Source: Leclercia adecarboxylata (GTDB taxonomy: Bacteria > Pseudomonadota > Gammaproteobacteria > Enterobacterales > Enterobacteriaceae). From it: a stretch of DNA of 64,000 nt. Numbering within the stretch: position 1 is the stretch's first letter; every line of letters begins with the position of its first letter. The stretch is taken from the NCBI RefSeq assembly GCF_006171285.1, contig NZ_CP040889.1, positions 620,001-684,000 on the forward strand. The letters are read 5' to 3'. Positions 1 through 11,254 of this stretch are shown here, one piece after another. The notes under the pieces were generated by a model. The model made no database searches. It was not told where the DNA came from and was given only the letters and a program-made list of their open reading frames with translations. A program made the position numbers and the translations under genes.

Positions 1-70
1 GTCAGAAGGGATCCGTCTTTTCGCGGTCGACCAACGCAAACTTGAAGATCTGCTCGCCGCCAAACTGTAA
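1..70 (+). CDS. talA: Transaldolase A, C-terminal fragment (gene starts outside the window)
   Basis: Only the last 22 codons are present. The frame reads into a TAA at 68-70 and ends with the transaldolase-like tail FAVDQRKLEDLLAAKL. Transaldolase moves a three-carbon dihydroxyacetone unit from sedoheptulose 7-phosphate to glyceraldehyde 3-phosphate in the cytosol. Assignment to talA rather than talB rests on the neighbour: tktB starts only 19 bases downstream, as in the E. coli talA-tktB operon. Confidence 0.85.
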   Translation, partial: SEGIRLFAVDQRKLEDLLAAKL

Positions 71-89
71 CCTTGCCATGGAGTGAACT

Positions 90-2078
90 ATGTCCCGTAA
101 AGAGTTAGCCAATGCCATTCGCGCCCTCAGCATGGATGCCGTGCAAAAAGCCAATTCCGGCCATCCAGGCGCACCTATGGGCATGGCCGATATCGCCGAA
201 GTGTTGTGGAACGACTTCCTGAAACATAACCCCAACGATCCGACGTGGTACGACCGCGACCGCTTTATTCTCTCTAACGGTCACGCCTCGATGCTGCTCT
301 ACAGCCTGCTGCATCTCTCCGGCTATAACCTGCCGCTGGAAGAGCTGAAAAATTTCCGTCAGCTGCACTCGAAAACGCCGGGACACCCGGAGCTGGGGTA
401 TACGCCAGGCGTCGAAACCACCACCGGGCCACTCGGTCAGGGGCTGGCGAATGCGGTTGGGCTGGCGATTGCCGAGCGCACGCTGGCGGCGCAGTTTAAC
501 CAGCCGGGACATGAAATTGTCGATCACCATACTTATGTGTTTATGGGCGACGGCTGTCTGATGGAGGGGATCTCTCACGAGGTCTGCTCTCTGGCGGGCA
601 CGCTGGGTCTGGGCAAGCTGATTGGTTTCTACGATCACAACGGCATCTCCATTGACGGCGAAACCGAGGGCTGGTTCACCGACGACACCGCCAAACGCTT
701 TGAAGCCTACCACTGGCACGTGGTGCATGAGATTGACGGCCACGATCCCGAGGCGCTGAAAGCGGCTATTCAGGAAGCGCAAAGCGTGACGGACAAACCG
801 TCGCTGATTATCTGTCGTACGGTCATCGGATTTGGTTCCCCGAACAAAGCCGGGAAGGAAGAGGCCCACGGCGCGGCGCTGGGCGAAGAGGAAGTGGCCC
901 TGACCCGGCAGAAGCTGGGCTGGAAATACCCGGCCTTCGAAGTGCCAAAAGAGATCTACCAGGCCTGGGATGCCCGCGAGGCGGGCGAAAAAGCCCAGAA
1001 AGAGTGGAACGACAAATTCGCGGCCTACCAGAAGGCGCATCCGGAGCTGGCGGCTGAGTTCAGCCGTCGCATGAGCGGTGGGCTGCCTGAGGACTGGGAA
1101 GAGACCACCCAGGCGCTGATTGAGAATCTACAGGCTAACCCGGCGAAAATCGCCACCCGTAAGGCGTCGCAAAACGTCCTTAATGCCATCGGCCCGAGCC
1201 TGCCGGAGCTGCTGGGCGGCTCGGCGGATCTGGCGCCCAGTAACCTGACGATCTGGTCGGGTTCCACCTCGATCAAAGAGGATCTTGCCGGGAACTACAT
1301 TCACTACGGGGTGCGCGAGTTCGGGATGACCGCCATTGCCAACGGTATCGCCCATCACGGCGGATTCGTGCCTTACACCGCCACCTTCCTGATGTTCGTG
1401 GAGTATGCGCGTAACGCCGCGCGTATGGCGGCGCTGATGAAGGCCCGGCAGATCATGGTCTATACCCACGACTCCATTGGTCTCGGGGAAGATGGCCCGA
1501 CCCACCAGGCGGTGGAACAGCTGGCCAGCCTGCGTCTGACGCCGAACTTCAGCACCTGGCGTCCTTGCGATCAGGTCGAAGCAGCGGTGGGCTGGAAGCT
1601 GGCGGTGGAACGTCATAACGGCCCGACGGCGCTGATCCTCTCCCGTCAGAACCTGGCGCAGATCGAACGTACCCCGGAGCAGGTGAAAAACATTGCCCGC
1701 GGCGGGTATATCCTCAAAGACAGCGGCGGCAAGCCGGACGTGATTTTGATTGCCACCGGTTCGGAGATGGAGATCACCGTCAAGGCGGCCGAGAAACTCA
1801 CCGCCGAAGGCCATGCGGTGCGGGTGGTGTCGCTGCCTTCCACGGATATCTTTGATGCCCAGGATGAAGCCTACCGCGAGTCGGTGCTGCCTTCAGACGT
1901 GACGGCGCGTGTGGCCGTTGAAGCGGGGATTGCGGATTACTGGTACAAGTACGTCGGGCTGAAGGGGGCAATCGTCGGGATGACCGGCTACGGTGAATCC
2001 GCTCCGGCCGACAAGCTGTTCCCGTTCTTCGGCTTTACCGTGGAGAACGTGGTAGAGAAGGCGCAGAATTTGCTTTAA
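90..2078 (+). CDS. tktB: Transketolase 2
   Basis: A 662-residue transketolase (E. coli TktB is 667). It transfers two-carbon ketol units between sugar phosphates using thiamine diphosphate in the non-oxidative pentose phosphate pathway. Visible hallmarks are SGHPGAPMG with the active-site histidine at about residue 25, [10 protein letters not shown] near 61-70, the thiamine-diphosphate signature starting at GDG (153-155) and continuing to YDHN, and the pyrimidine-domain stretch [12 protein letters not shown] in the second half. The ATG at 90 follows GGAG at 79-82. The gene lies 19 bases after talA, so the two are probably co-transcribed. In E. coli this pair is the stationary-phase (RpoS-linked) isozyme set, which is known for the family and not shown here. 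Confidence 0.97.
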   Translation: MSRKELANAIRALSMDAVQKANSGHPGAPMGMADIAEVLWNDFLKHNPNDPTWYDRDRFILSNGHASMLLYSLLHLSGYNLPLEELKNFRQLHSKTPGHPELGYTPGVETTTGPLGQGLANAVGLAIAERTLAAQFNQPGHEIVDHHTYVFMGDGCLMEGISHEVCSLAGTLGLGKLIGFYDHNGISIDGETEGWFTDDTAKRFEAYHWHVVHEIDGHDPEALKAAIQEAQSVTDKPSLIICRTVIGFGSPNKAGKEEAHGAALGEEEVALTRQKLGWKYPAFEVPKEIYQAWDAREAGEKAQKEWNDKFAAYQKAHPELAAEFSRRMSGGLPEDWEETTQALIENLQANPAKIATRKASQNVLNAIGPSLPELLGGSADLAPSNLTIWSGSTSIKEDLAGNYIHYGVREFGMTAIANGIAHHGGFVPYTATFLMFVEYARNAARMAALMKARQIMVYTHDSIGLGEDGPTHQAVEQLASLRLTPNFSTWRPCDQVEAAVGWKLAVERHNGPTALILSRQNLAQIERTPEQVKNIARGGYILKDSGGKPDVILIATGSEMEITVKAAEKLTAEGHAVRVVSLPSTDIFDAQDEAYRESVLPSDVTARVAVEAGIADYWYKYVGLKGAIVGMTGYGESAPADKLFPFFGFTVENVVEKAQNLL

Positions 2079-2105
2079 GTGCGTTGCCGGGTTGTGCGGC
2101 CTGAT

Positions 2106-2178
2106 GCCCTCACCCCGGCCCTCTCCCACAAGGAGAGGGAGCAAACACTAAAAACGGCAACCATAGGGTTGCCGTTTT
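2106..2178 (+). repeat. Composite intergenic repeat, copy 1 (GC-rich palindrome plus terminator)
   Basis: A GCCCTCACCCC head is followed by the palindrome CCTCTCCC-ACAA-GGAGAGG, an 11-base AGCAAACACTA linker, and the stem AAAACGGCAACC/GGTTGCCGTTTT. The same ordered parts recur inverted at 21180-21250, and 2132-2161 matches 21195-21224 exactly over 30 bases on opposite strands. It lies between the convergent genes tktB and ypfG. A decayed REP-like half (TTGCCGGG...) precedes it near 2085. Confidence 0.8.
2151..2178. terminator. Bidirectional intrinsic terminator between tktB and ypfG
   Basis: Inverted repeat AAAACGGCAACC-ATAG-GGTTGCCGTTTT. The A- and T-rich flanks suit termination in both directions, which fits the convergent flanking genes. 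Confidence 0.85.
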
Positions 2179-2182
2179 GCTT

Positions 2183-3226
2183 TTACCTTGTAATCCACAG
2201 CGTCGGCCATGAATCCGGGCCATGCCAGTTATCGCAGCTCGGCTCTTCGGCATAGCGCACCAGACGGAAGCGCTGCCCGCTAAAACGCCAGCGCGTCTGG
2301 ATACCGCAGTCTGCAATGCCCCGGCCCAGCGCCAGGGTGGTCAGCTCGCGGCTCTTCTCATCAAAACTGGCGTTCATTAACTCCATCTCGCTGCTGTCGC
2401 TCGACGGCACAAAAGGCAGGCGCAGGCGCACCACGTGCGAAGCGAACGGCTTTTTACGCGAGACCAGCCAGGCCAGATCGACGGTGTTGTATGCCCCCGC
2501 CTCGCAGCTGACTATCAGCAGCGCTTTGTCATCCGTTAAGGCGGTGACCCGCACTTCACGACGCGCCGGGTCGAGGGAACACTGGCTGTTATTGATGCGC
2601 CAGGTACCATAGTCCAGTAGATCGCTGCGCTCCTCGCGGGTAAGCGGCGTCGGGGTCGGGTTCACCACGGCCACCTCTTTCAGCGCAGGTGCGGGCGGCA
2701 CGCTCAGCGGCGGCTGCGCGCCTTTGTTGATCCACGCCGTTTCACTCCCGCCACGCTTTTGCTGGGCGTCAATAAACTGCAGCGCCTCTTTCAGCCCATC
2801 CAGAGAGATCGTCTGCTTGCCGTCGGCAAGGGTGATAGCCCTTTTTTGCTGCAGGGTGGTCAACAGGGCGGTAATGGTGGCGGCATGGTCAGTGGTCAAG
2901 CGCCACGGGGTAATTTTCCAGTGCGGGGGATCGAGGCGCAAGGGCTCGCCGTCAAGCAGCAAGCGGGGCGCGATGGCGGGCTGTTTAGGATCGGGCGTTT
3001 CCAGCCCACCGAGATCGATACGCAGCACCGCGTCGGTTTTCGCCCCGGCGCTGCGGCTTAAGGTCATCACCAGCCCGTTGTGCTCGCCGGTGTTGCGCGC
3101 GATGCAAAAGTTCTGGTTATTGCAGGTCACCTGCCAGTCAGTGAACGACTGCTGTGCAGGTGCCGCCCGGGCCAAAGACGCAGGCAGCACGCTGAGCATG
3201 AAAACAAGTAAAAGGCAGTGACGCAT
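2183..3226 (-). CDS. ypfG: YpfG, exported protein of the DUF1176 family
   Basis: A 347-residue protein, the length of E. coli YpfG, when started at the ATG at 3226. A further upstream in-frame start at 3298 would add 24 residues ahead of the signal peptide and is less likely. The N-terminus MRHCLLLVFMLSVLPASLARA is a Sec signal peptide with a plausible cleavage after ARA, so the product should be periplasmic. Paired cysteines occur in the mature N-terminal part (VTCNNQNFC) and near the C-terminus (IADCG, EPSCD). Function is not established. It is a single gene, convergent with tktB and separated from nudK by about 125 bases. Confidence 0.85.
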   Translation of the reverse strand: MRHCLLLVFMLSVLPASLARAAPAQQSFTDWQVTCNNQNFCIARNTGEHNGLVMTLSRSAGAKTDAVLRIDLGGLETPDPKQPAIAPRLLLDGEPLRLDPPHWKITPWRLTTDHAATITALLTTLQQKRAITLADGKQTISLDGLKEALQFIDAQQKRGGSETAWINKGAQPPLSVPPAPALKEVAVVNPTPTPLTREERSDLLDYGTWRINNSQCSLDPARREVRVTALTDDKALLIVSCEAGAYNTVDLAWLVSRKKPFASHVVRLRLPFVPSSDSSEMELMNASFDEKSRELTTLALGRGIADCGIQTRWRFSGQRFRLVRYAEEPSCDNWHGPDSWPTLWITR

Positions 3227-3351
3227 GAATAGCAGGATCCCGGAAGCAATGACTGGACAGACAGACCGTATCTTCCTGCTCATAACGGGGTAGCTCAATC
3301 AGATTTATCGGATAGATTTATATAAAATACATCTTATTAACGGTAATAAGA

Positions 3352-3921
3352 TCAAGCCATTAACCCGGAACTTTGCAAATATTGCAATAATATCACCGTT
3401 TTGCCGTCCCGTATTTCACCCGTCTGTATCATCGCAAGTGCCTGAACGAAGGGCAGTTCCAGCACCTCAATCTCTTCATCTTCAATCCCGCCGCCCTCCC
3501 CGGCGCGCCGGGCGTCGCTGTATTCCGCCACGAAGAAATGGACGATCTCTGTTACTCCGCCCGGAGACATATAGAGTTCAAACACTTTACGCGCCTCGCC
3601 GACCACAAAGCCGGTCTCTTCAACCGCCTCTTTTCGAATGCACACTTCCGGCTCGTCGTTGTCCAGCAGCCCGGCGCAGGCTTCAATCAGGCGTCCGTCG
3701 GGGTTGCCGTTCACCCAGGTGGCGATGCGGAACTGGCGGATCAGCACCACGCTCTTCTTCTCACGGTTATAGAGCAGGACCGTGGCACCGTTGCCGCGAT
3801 CGTAAACTTCGCGTTTGTGGCGCACCACTTCGCCGTTACGCCGCGTCAGGTCGTAGGTAAGGTTACGCAGGATGAAATAGTTATCCGAAAGGCACTTGTC
3901 TTTAATTAGTTCAATTTTCAC
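3352..3921 (-). CDS. nudK: GDP-mannose pyrophosphatase NudK (Nudix hydrolase)
   Basis: Cytosolic Nudix hydrolase that cleaves GDP-mannose and related nucleotide sugars to a nucleoside monophosphate and a sugar phosphate. The Nudix box is visible as [20 protein letters not shown] plus G, within the conserved setting RQFR...WVNGN...EACAGLLD and [10 protein letters not shown]. coli NudK is 191 residues. The annotated GTG at 3921 gives 189. An ATT two codons upstream (3927) lies exactly where the E. coli ATG aligns and has GGAG five bases before it, whereas the GTG is 11 bases away. In-frame ATGs at 3945, 3948 and 3978 would add residues that do not align with the family. The start is therefore unsettled while the product is clear. 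Confidence 0.9.
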   Translation of the reverse strand: MKIELIKDKCLSDNYFILRNLTYDLTRRNGEVVRHKREVYDRGNGATVLLYNREKKSVVLIRQFRIATWVNGNPDGRLIEACAGLLDNDEPEVCIRKEAVEETGFVVGEARKVFELYMSPGGVTEIVHFFVAEYSDARRAGEGGGIEDEEIEVLELPFVQALAMIQTGEIRDGKTVILLQYLQSSGLMA

Positions 3922-3992
3922 GGTAATACGGGCTCCGTTGCGCATCATGCCGGTCATACTACGCTGCGAAGCCCGCATTGTCGCCCGTCGGG

Positions 3993-5942
3993 TTAATGGA
4001 TGACTCCAAGCCAGTCGGCGATCCCCTGGGCGGCATGTCGCCCTTCGGCCATCGCCGTCACCACCAGGTCGGCGCCGCGCACCGCGTCGCCACCGGCAAA
4101 GATCTGCGGGTTGCTGGTCTGATAGCGGTAGCGTGATTCGACGCTGGCGGCAATCCGCCCCCAGTCATCCACCTCCACACCCTGCGCCTGCAGCCAGGGC
4201 ATCGCATGGGGGTTAAAGCCGAAGGCCATAATCACCGCATCGGCAGGCATGACAAACTCGCTGCCCTCAACCGGCACCGGACGGCGGCGGCCCTGGGCGT
4301 CGGGTTCACCCAGTCGGGTGCGCAGCAGGCGGATGCCGTTTACCCGGCCATTATCATCAAGGGTCAACTCCACCGGCTGGACGTTGAATTCAAAGGCCGC
4401 GCCTTCTTCTTTAGCGTTCTTAACCTCTTTCTTCGAGCCCGGCATGTTGGCTTCATCCCGGCGATAGGCGCAGGTGACGTTTGCCGCCCCGTGACGCAGG
4501 GCGGTACGCACGCAGTCCATCGCCGTATCGCCGCCCCCCAGCACCACCACGTTCAGCCCGGCGGTATCAACAAAGGGGTCATCCGCTGATGACGGCAGTC
4601 CCATCAGCTGGCGGGTATTGCCCACCAGGAACGGCAAGGCATCGTAGACCCCCGGGGCATCCTCATGAGGAATGCCCGCTTTCATCGAGCGGTAGGTGCC
4701 CACGCCGACAAACAGGGCGTCGTAATCGCTGAGCAACTGCGTAAGCCGGATGTCTTTGCCCACCTCGCAGTTGAGCTCAAAGCGGATGCCCATGGCGGTG
4801 AAGATCTCCCGGCGGCGGGCCAGCAGGGATTTATCCAGCTTAAAGGCCGGAATGCCGAAGGTGAGCAGGCCGCCGATTTCCGGATGACGGTCAAATACCG
4901 TGACGCTGATACCGCGGCGGATCAACGCGTCGGCGCAGGCCAGCCCGGCAGGTCCCGCCCCGACAATCGCCACCTTTTTATTGACCGGCGTGACCTGGCT
5001 TAGATCCGGCCGCCAGCCTTTGGCCAGCGCCTGATCCGAAATATAGCGCTCGATGTTGCCGATGGTCACCGACCCGGCCACGTCGCGCACCGTGCAGGCC
5101 CCTTCGCAGAGTTTGTCCTGCGGGCAGACCCGGCCCGTGATTTCCGGCAGGCAGTTGGTCTGATGGGATAACTCTACCGCAGCGTCGATATCCCCCGCTT
5201 TTACCCGCTCGATCCACTGGGGAATATGGTTGTGCAGCGGGCAGGTCCATTCGCAGATCGAATGCTCGCCACACTTCAGGCAGCGGTCTGCCTCCCGCTG
5301 CGCCTGCGCCGGGCGGAACGGCAGATAGATTTCGTCAAAATTACCCGCCCGCGCTTCGGGGGTGAGCTTATCCGGCTCGCCGCGCGCTGGCAGCGCGTTC
5401 ATGTGCTCGCGTTTGCTAAAGGTTTTGCTCACGCTCGCCGACCGGGTCTGCCACGGCTGGGCCTCATGCCGCGCGGTGCGCAGTCGTCGGGCACGAGCCA
5501 GCTGGTTCAGGTTATCGGGGGTGACCAGCGACAGGGCATCTGCCGGGCAACTCTCCACGCAGGCGGGGCCCTGCGGGCGTTCAGGGCAGAGATCGCACTT
5601 CTGGGCAGTGGCCGCAAGAGGCGTGGTGACGATCTCCATGGTGCCAAACGGGCAGGCAACCACGCAGGCTTTACAGCCGATACATTTGTGTCCTTCCACC
5701 TGCACACTGTCATCCACCCGGCTGATGGCCCCGTTCGGGCAGCTCTGCATACAGGGGGCGTTTTCACAGTGATGGCAGGTGACGGCGCTACGCTTACTGC
5801 CCTCTTTCACCACCGTGATACGAGGGGTAAACTGGCGCTGGCTGAGGACGTGTTGCTCATTATTATGTGCCATGACGCAAGCGACCTCGCAGGCATAGCA
5901 TCCTATACATTGCTGGCTATTTGCCATAATAAAACGGTTCAT
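3993..5942 (-). CDS. aegA: AegA, ferredoxin-type iron-sulfur / glutamate-synthase-like oxidoreductase
   Basis: A 649-residue fusion (E. coli AegA is about 659). The first ~150 residues form a polyferredoxin of the HycB/DmsB type with cysteine runs [34 protein letters not shown] and [13 protein letters not shown]. The rest resembles the glutamate synthase small subunit (GltD): [15 protein letters not shown] and [11 protein letters not shown] for Fe-S clusters, [11 protein letters not shown] for [11 protein letters not shown] for the second dinucleotide site, and a C-terminal [10 protein letters not shown]. No glutaminase or FMN subunit is adjacent. In E. coli aegA is anaerobically expressed and linked to urate utilisation, and it lies beside narQ as here. 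The ATG at 5942 follows AAGGG. Confidence 0.93.
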   Translation of the reverse strand: MNRFIMANSQQCIGCYACEVACVMAHNNEQHVLSQRQFTPRITVVKEGSKRSAVTCHHCENAPCMQSCPNGAISRVDDSVQVEGHKCIGCKACVVACPFGTMEIVTTPLAATAQKCDLCPERPQGPACVESCPADALSLVTPDNLNQLARARRLRTARHEAQPWQTRSASVSKTFSKREHMNALPARGEPDKLTPEARAGNFDEIYLPFRPAQAQREADRCLKCGEHSICEWTCPLHNHIPQWIERVKAGDIDAAVELSHQTNCLPEITGRVCPQDKLCEGACTVRDVAGSVTIGNIERYISDQALAKGWRPDLSQVTPVNKKVAIVGAGPAGLACADALIRRGISVTVFDRHPEIGGLLTFGIPAFKLDKSLLARRREIFTAMGIRFELNCEVGKDIRLTQLLSDYDALFVGVGTYRSMKAGIPHEDAPGVYDALPFLVGNTRQLMGLPSSADDPFVDTAGLNVVVLGGGDTAMDCVRTALRHGAANVTCAYRRDEANMPGSKKEVKNAKEEGAAFEFNVQPVELTLDDNGRVNGIRLLRTRLGEPDAQGRRRPVPVEGSEFVMPADAVIMAFGFNPHAMPWLQAQGVEVDDWGRIAASVESRYRYQTSNPQIFAGGDAVRGADLVVTAMAEGRHAAQGIADWLGVIH

Positions 5943-6139
5943 GACGATTCCCTTGCAGGCTCTGATAACCTTATTCTTTTAATGGAATAGTGTATTTACC
6001 CACCGCAACGGTAACAGGCAATGTTCATTTGCCCAGGAACGGGAAATATTTCGCCTGAACCTGTGTCAGATCAATTAATTTCACCGCCAGTGAAATTACG
6101 TTTCATTCCTTTAAAACAAGGCTTATCAGGACGCGATTA

Positions 6140-7834
6140 GTGAGAGTTAAACAACCTGTTTCACGCAGCCTTGCCCGGGCCTTTTTCTCCATCATCTCCC
6201 TCTCTCTGCTGACCAGCGCCATCGCGCTATTTACCCTCGCCAGCGGGCAGCGTGATGCCGAGGCGATTAACCTGGCCGGCTCGTTGCGAATGCAGAGCTA
6301 TCGCCTGGGATACGATATCCAGCGGGGCAGCGTCGACCTGCTGCCGCATCGCAAAATCTGGCAGCAAACCCTGAACGCCCCTGCCCTGCTCACCCTGAAA
6401 AGCTGGTATGTGCCGGACGAGGTAAAAGAGCGCTATCGCCAGCTGCAGATCTCATGGCAGGCGGTGGATCAGAAACTCGCCCAGGGCGATTACGTCTGGT
6501 ATCAGGGCCAGATGGACGCGTACGTGGCGCGTATCGACGCTTTTGTTCTCTCCCTGCAGCACTACGCCGAACATAAGATCCGGCTGGTGTTCGCCATCTC
6601 CCTGGCGGGCGGGACGGGTATTTTCCTGCTGGTGTTTATCACCCTGCGCCGGATCCGCCGGCAGGTGGTCGCCCCGCTCAATCACCTGGTGACCTCCAGC
6701 CTGCAAATCGAGCAAGGCCACTTTGATACCCCGGTGCCGGATACCGATCTGCCCAACGAGCTTGGCCTGCTCTCCCGCACCTTCAATCATATGTCGACGG
6801 AACTGCACAGCCTGTACCGCTCGCTGGAGAGTTCGGTTGAGGAGAAGACGCACCATCTGCACGAAGCCCATCAGCAGCTGGAGATGCTGTTTACCTGCTC
6901 CCAGGCGCTGAATACCGGCAAGATAGACAGCCACTGCTTCCGCAACATCCTGCACACTGTCTGCGAATATACCGGGATAAATTATCTGGCCCTGCACACC
7001 AGCGACGGCTGGCAGATGCAGGAGGGGGAAGCCGCAGCGCACCTCGACACCCAGGTGCTGCCGGTGGTGATGCTGGAGACCCGCTTCGGCGAACTGCGCT
7101 GGCAAAGCGCGCAGCGCGCCGTTCCGGTGCCGCTGATGAAGAGCGTCGCGACGATGCTTGGCCGGGGCCTGTTTTCCAACCAGGCGCAGAAGCACTATCA
7201 CCAGCTGCTGCTGATGGAGGAGCGCGCCACCATCGCCCGCGAGCTGCATGATTCCCTGGCGCAGGTGCTCTCTTATCTGCGCATCCAGCTGACGCTGCTT
7301 AAACATGCGGTACCGGAGGAGAACGAAACGGCGCAGGCGATCATCACCGATTTCTCCCGGGCGCTGAATGCCGCCTACCGCCAGCTGCGCGAACTGCTTA
7401 CCACCTTCCGCCTGACGCTGAACCAGGTCAATCTGCCTGCCGCCCTGCAGGAGACGCTGGAGGATTTACAAAAACAGACCGCCGCCCGGCTGAGCCTCGA
7501 CTGCCAGCTTTCGTCGCTGGCGCTGGATGCGCAGATGCAGGTGCACCTGCTGCAGATTGTCCGGGAGGCGGTGCTGAACGCCATCAAGCATGCGCAGGCC
7601 AGCGAGATTACGGTCAGCTGCGTCACCGACCCGGACGGCAGCCACAGGGTGACTGTTCGTGATAACGGCATCGGGATTGGCGATGCCAGCGAACCGCCGG
7701 GTCACTACGGCCTGAACATTATGCGCGAGCGCGCCGACCGCCTGGGGGGAACCCTGAGCTTCTCGCAGCCGCCGGACGGCGGCACTCAGGTCAGCGTGAG
7801 TTTTCGCTCTTCAACTACCATCGAGGGTAAATAA
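6140..7834 (+). CDS. narQ: Nitrate/nitrite sensor histidine kinase NarQ
   Basis: A 564-residue inner-membrane kinase (E. coli 566). TM1 is at about 10-33 and TM2 at about 146-170, enclosing a periplasmic ligand domain with the P-box-like SLRMQSYRLGYDIQ that binds nitrate/nitrite. A HAMP linker, a cysteine-containing central module (LFTCSQALNT), the HisKA_3-type motif ARELHDSLAQ with phospho-acceptor His370, and ATPase boxes (EAVLNAIKHA, DNGIGIG, GHYGLNIMRERA) follow. It signals to NarL/NarP, neither of which is in the window. The GTG start at 6140 has AGGA eight bases upstream. It is divergent from aegA, as in E. coli, across a 197-base spacer. Confidence 0.95.
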   Translation: MRVKQPVSRSLARAFFSIISLSLLTSAIALFTLASGQRDAEAINLAGSLRMQSYRLGYDIQRGSVDLLPHRKIWQQTLNAPALLTLKSWYVPDEVKERYRQLQISWQAVDQKLAQGDYVWYQGQMDAYVARIDAFVLSLQHYAEHKIRLVFAISLAGGTGIFLLVFITLRRIRRQVVAPLNHLVTSSLQIEQGHFDTPVPDTDLPNELGLLSRTFNHMSTELHSLYRSLESSVEEKTHHLHEAHQQLEMLFTCSQALNTGKIDSHCFRNILHTVCEYTGINYLALHTSDGWQMQEGEAAAHLDTQVLPVVMLETRFGELRWQSAQRAVPVPLMKSVATMLGRGLFSNQAQKHYHQLLLMEERATIARELHDSLAQVLSYLRIQLTLLKHAVPEENETAQAIITDFSRALNAAYRQLRELLTTFRLTLNQVNLPAALQETLEDLQKQTAARLSLDCQLSSLALDAQMQVHLLQIVREAVLNAIKHAQASEITVSCVTDPDGSHRVTVRDNGIGIGDASEPPGHYGLNIMRERADRLGGTLSFSQPPDGGTQVSVSFRSSTTIEGK

Positions 7835-7915
7835 CGGTAAAAACAGCCGGGGAGTCATCTTTCAGCCGCGCGGATGAACAATACTCACCGCTGCACAACG
7901 GGCGATGGCGCGGAG

Positions 7916-7998
<83 letters not shown>

Positions 7999-8034
7999 CA
8001 ATTACGACGCGCAGCAAAACGAGGTCCTACTTTA

Positions 8035-11000
8035 ATGGCGAATTTTTTCATCGATCGCCCCATTTTTGCCTGGGTGCTGGCAATTCTGTTGTGTCTGACC
8101 GGCACGCTGGCTATTTTTTCCCTTCCCGTTGAGCAGTATCCCGATCTGGCTCCGCCTAACGTGCGGATCACGGCCAACTATCCGGGAGCATCCGCGCAAA
8201 CCCTGGAGAACACCGTCACCCAGGTGATTGAGCAGAACATGACGGGCCTCGACAACCTGATGTACATGTCGTCCCAGAGCAGCGCCACCGGCCAGGCGTC
8301 GATAACCCTGAGCTTTACCGCGGGCGCTGACCCGGATGAAGCGGTGCAACAGGTGCAGAACCAGCTGCAGTCGGCCATGCGTAAGCTGCCGCAGGCGGTA
8401 CAGAATCAGGGCGTGACGGTGCGTAAAACCGGCGATACCAACATCCTGACCATTGCGTTTGTCTCCACTGACGGCTCAATGGATAAGCAGGATATCGCCG
8501 ACTATGTCGCCAGTAATATTCAGGATCCGCTGAGCCGTATCAACGGCGTGGGGGATATCGACGCCTACGGGTCGCAATACTCGATGCGTATCTGGCTCGA
8601 CCCGGCGAAGCTCAACAGCTTCCAGATGACCGCGAAAGACGTCACCGACGCCATCGAATCACAGAACGCGCAGATTGCGGTGGGCCAGCTGGGCGGAACA
8701 CCGTCCGTGGACAAGCAGGCGCTGAACGCCACCATCAACTCCCAGTCGCTGTTACAAACCCCGCAGCAGTTCCGCGATATCACTCTGCGCGTCAATCAGG
8801 ATGGATCCGAGGTGCGTCTGGGGGATGTTGCCACCGTGGAGATGGGGGCCGAGAAGTACGATTACCTGAGCCGCTTTAACGGCAAAGCGGCCTCCGGGCT
8901 GGGCGTTAAGCTGGCCTCCGGCGCTAACGAGATGGCCACCGCGGAGCTGGTGATCGACCGTCTCGATGAGCTGTCGCACTATTTCCCCCACGGGCTGGAA
9001 TACAAAATCGCCTACGAGACCACCTCGTTCGTGAAGGCCTCCATTGAAGATGTGGTGAAAACCCTGCTGGAAGCCATCGCCCTGGTATTCCTGGTGATGT
9101 ATCTGTTCCTGCAAAACTTCCGCGCAACGCTGATCCCGACCATCGCCGTCCCGGTGGTGTTGATGGGCACCTTCACGGTGCTCTACGCCTTTGGCTACAG
9201 CATTAACACCCTCACCATGTTCGCGATGGTGCTGGCGATAGGCCTGCTGGTGGATGACGCCATCGTGGTGGTGGAGAACGTCGAACGTATCATGAGCGAA
9301 GAGGGACTCTCGCCCCGTGAAGCCACACGGAAATCGATGAAGCAGATCCAGGGCGCGCTGGTGGGTATCGCCATGGTGCTGTCGGCGGTCTTTGTGCCGA
9401 TGGCCTTCTTCGGCGGCACCACCGGGGCGATCTACCGCCAGTTCTCGATAACCATCGTTGCGGCGATGGTGCTGTCGGTGCTGGTGGCGATGATCCTCAC
9501 CCCGGCGCTGTGCGCCACCCTGCTTAAGCCGCTGCATAAGGGCGAGCAGCACGGTCAGAAGGGGTTCTTCGGCTGGTTCAACCGCATGTTTAACCGCAAC
9601 GCGGCGCGCTACGAAGCGGGCGTAGGGCGGATCCTGCAACGCAGCCTGCGCTGGATGCTGATCTACGTGCTGCTGCTGGGGGGCATGGTCTTTATGTTCC
9701 TGCGCCTGCCCACCTCGTTCCTGCCGCTGGAAGACCGGGGCATGTTTATCACCTCGGTACAGTTACCGAGCGGCTCGACCCAGCAGCAGACCCTGAAGGT
9801 GGTGCAGCAGGTGGAGTCGTACTTCTTTAACCAGGAGAAAGACAACGTGCTGTCGGTCTTTGCCACCGTGGGCTCCGGCCCCGGCGGGAACGGGCAGAAC
9901 GTGGCGCGTATGTTTGTCCGCCTGAAAGACTGGGATGAGCGTGATGCCAAAACCGGCAGCTCGTTCGCCATTATCGAGCGCGCCACCAAAGCCTTCAGCC
10001 ACATTAAAGAGGCGCGGGTCTTTGCCAGCAGCCCACCGGCCATTAGCGGGCTCGGCAGCTCGGCAGGCTTTGACATGGAGCTGCAGGATCACGCCGGAGC
10101 CGGTCATGACGCCCTGATGGCCGCCCGCGACCGGCTGCTGGAGCTGGCCGGGGAAGAGCCTTCCCTGACCCGCGTGCGCCACAACGGTCTGGACGACAGC
10201 CCGCAGCTGCAAATCGATATCGATCAGCGCAAAGCGCAGGCGCTGGGCGTCTCCATCGACGACATCAACGACACCCTGCAAACCGCGTGGGGCTCAAGCT
10301 ACGTGAACGATTTTATGGATCGTGGCCGCGTGAAGAAGGTCTATGTCCAGTCGGCGGCTAAATACCGCATGCTGCCGGACGATATCAACCTGTGGTATGT
10401 GCGCAATAAAGACGGCGGCATGGTGCCCTTCTCGGCCTTTGCCACCTCGCGCTGGGAGACCGGTTCACCGCGTCTGGAGCGCTATAACGGCTACGCTGCG
10501 GTAGAGATTGTCGGGGAAGCCGCGCCGGGCGTCAGCACCGGTACCGCCATGGATACGATGGAAAATCTGGTGCAGCAGCTGCCTGCCGGGTTTGGCCTCG
10601 AGTGGACCGCCATGTCCTATCAGGAGCGCCTCTCGGGTGCCCAGGCTCCGGCATTGTATGCCCTGTCGCTGCTGGTGGTGTTCCTGTGTCTGGCCGCGCT
10701 GTATGAGAGCTGGTCGGTGCCGTTCTCGGTAATGCTGGTGGTTCCACTGGGGGTGATCGGCGCCCTGCTCGCCACCTGGATGCGCGGCCTGGAAAATGAC
10801 GTCTACTTCCAGGTGGGGCTGTTGACGGTTATTGGCCTGTCGGCGAAGAACGCCATTCTGATTGTCGAGTTTGCCAACGAGATGAACGAAAAAGGTCACG
10901 ACCTGATGGCCGCGACGCTCGAAGCCTGTCGCCAGCGTCTGCGTCCTATTCTGATGACCTCCCTGGCGTTCGTCTTTGGCGTGCTGCCGATGGCAACCAG

Positions 11001-11148
11001 CTCCGGTGCGGGGTCCAGCAGCCAGCATGCGGTGGGTACCGGGGTGATGGGCGGGATGATCTCGGCGACGATCCTCGCCATTTACTTCGTGCCGCTGTTC
11101 TTTGTTCTGGTGCGTCGACGTTTCCCGTTAAAGGAACGACAGAAATAA
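8035..11148 (+). CDS. acrD: Aminoglycoside/multidrug RND efflux pump AcrD
   Basis: A 1037-residue RND transporter of exactly the E. coli AcrD length. It is an inner-membrane trimer that works with AcrA and TolC to export aminoglycosides, bile-type detergents and other amphiphiles by proton antiport. The start [17 protein letters not shown] is typical of the family. The proton-relay aspartates fall at 407 and 408 in [13 protein letters not shown], and the relay lysine at 938 in [15 protein letters not shown]. Two large periplasmic loops flank the central membrane bundle. No membrane-fusion gene is adjacent, as is usual for acrD. GAGG lies about 10 bases before the ATG, and an intrinsic terminator follows. 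Confidence 0.96.
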   Translation: MANFFIDRPIFAWVLAILLCLTGTLAIFSLPVEQYPDLAPPNVRITANYPGASAQTLENTVTQVIEQNMTGLDNLMYMSSQSSATGQASITLSFTAGADPDEAVQQVQNQLQSAMRKLPQAVQNQGVTVRKTGDTNILTIAFVSTDGSMDKQDIADYVASNIQDPLSRINGVGDIDAYGSQYSMRIWLDPAKLNSFQMTAKDVTDAIESQNAQIAVGQLGGTPSVDKQALNATINSQSLLQTPQQFRDITLRVNQDGSEVRLGDVATVEMGAEKYDYLSRFNGKAASGLGVKLASGANEMATAELVIDRLDELSHYFPHGLEYKIAYETTSFVKASIEDVVKTLLEAIALVFLVMYLFLQNFRATLIPTIAVPVVLMGTFTVLYAFGYSINTLTMFAMVLAIGLLVDDAIVVVENVERIMSEEGLSPREATRKSMKQIQGALVGIAMVLSAVFVPMAFFGGTTGAIYRQFSITIVAAMVLSVLVAMILTPALCATLLKPLHKGEQHGQKGFFGWFNRMFNRNAARYEAGVGRILQRSLRWMLIYVLLLGGMVFMFLRLPTSFLPLEDRGMFITSVQLPSGSTQQQTLKVVQQVESYFFNQEKDNVLSVFATVGSGPGGNGQNVARMFVRLKDWDERDAKTGSSFAIIERATKAFSHIKEARVFASSPPAISGLGSSAGFDMELQDHAGAGHDALMAARDRLLELAGEEPSLTRVRHNGLDDSPQLQIDIDQRKAQALGVSIDDINDTLQTAWGSSYVNDFMDRGRVKKVYVQSAAKYRMLPDDINLWYVRNKDGGMVPFSAFATSRWETGSPRLERYNGYAAVEIVGEAAPGVSTGTAMDTMENLVQQLPAGFGLEWTAMSYQERLSGAQAPALYALSLLVVFLCLAALYESWSVPFSVMLVVPLGVIGALLATWMRGLENDVYFQVGLLTVIGLSAKNAILIVEFANEMNEKGHDLMAATLEACRQRLRPILMTSLAFVFGVLPMATSSGAGSSSQHAVGTGVMGGMISATILAIYFVPLFFVLVRRRFPLKERQK

Positions 11149-11160
11149 GCTACTGAAAAT

Positions 11161-11192
11161 AAAAAAGGCGTCCTTACCGGACGCCTTTTTTG
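11161..11192 (+). terminator. Intrinsic terminator of acrD
   Basis: Stem AAAAAAGGCGTCC/GGACGCCTTTTTT with a four-base loop, 12 bases after the acrD stop, ending in a T-run on the plus strand. Confidence 0.9.
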
Positions 11193-11254
11193 TGTGTTTA
11201 TTTTCACACTATTGTTATTAACTAATTAAGTGCTCTTGCAATTCTTGCTGAATG

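Noticed and set aside
3227..3298. N-terminal extension of ypfG
   Set aside because: It would place 24 residues ahead of a good signal peptide and make the protein longer than its E. coli counterpart.
5943..6139. FNR/NarP-type sites in the aegA-narQ spacer
   Set aside because: ATCAA near 6065-6071 and TACCCAC-like heptamers are present, but no full site with correct spacing was seen, although regulation by these factors is known in E. coli.
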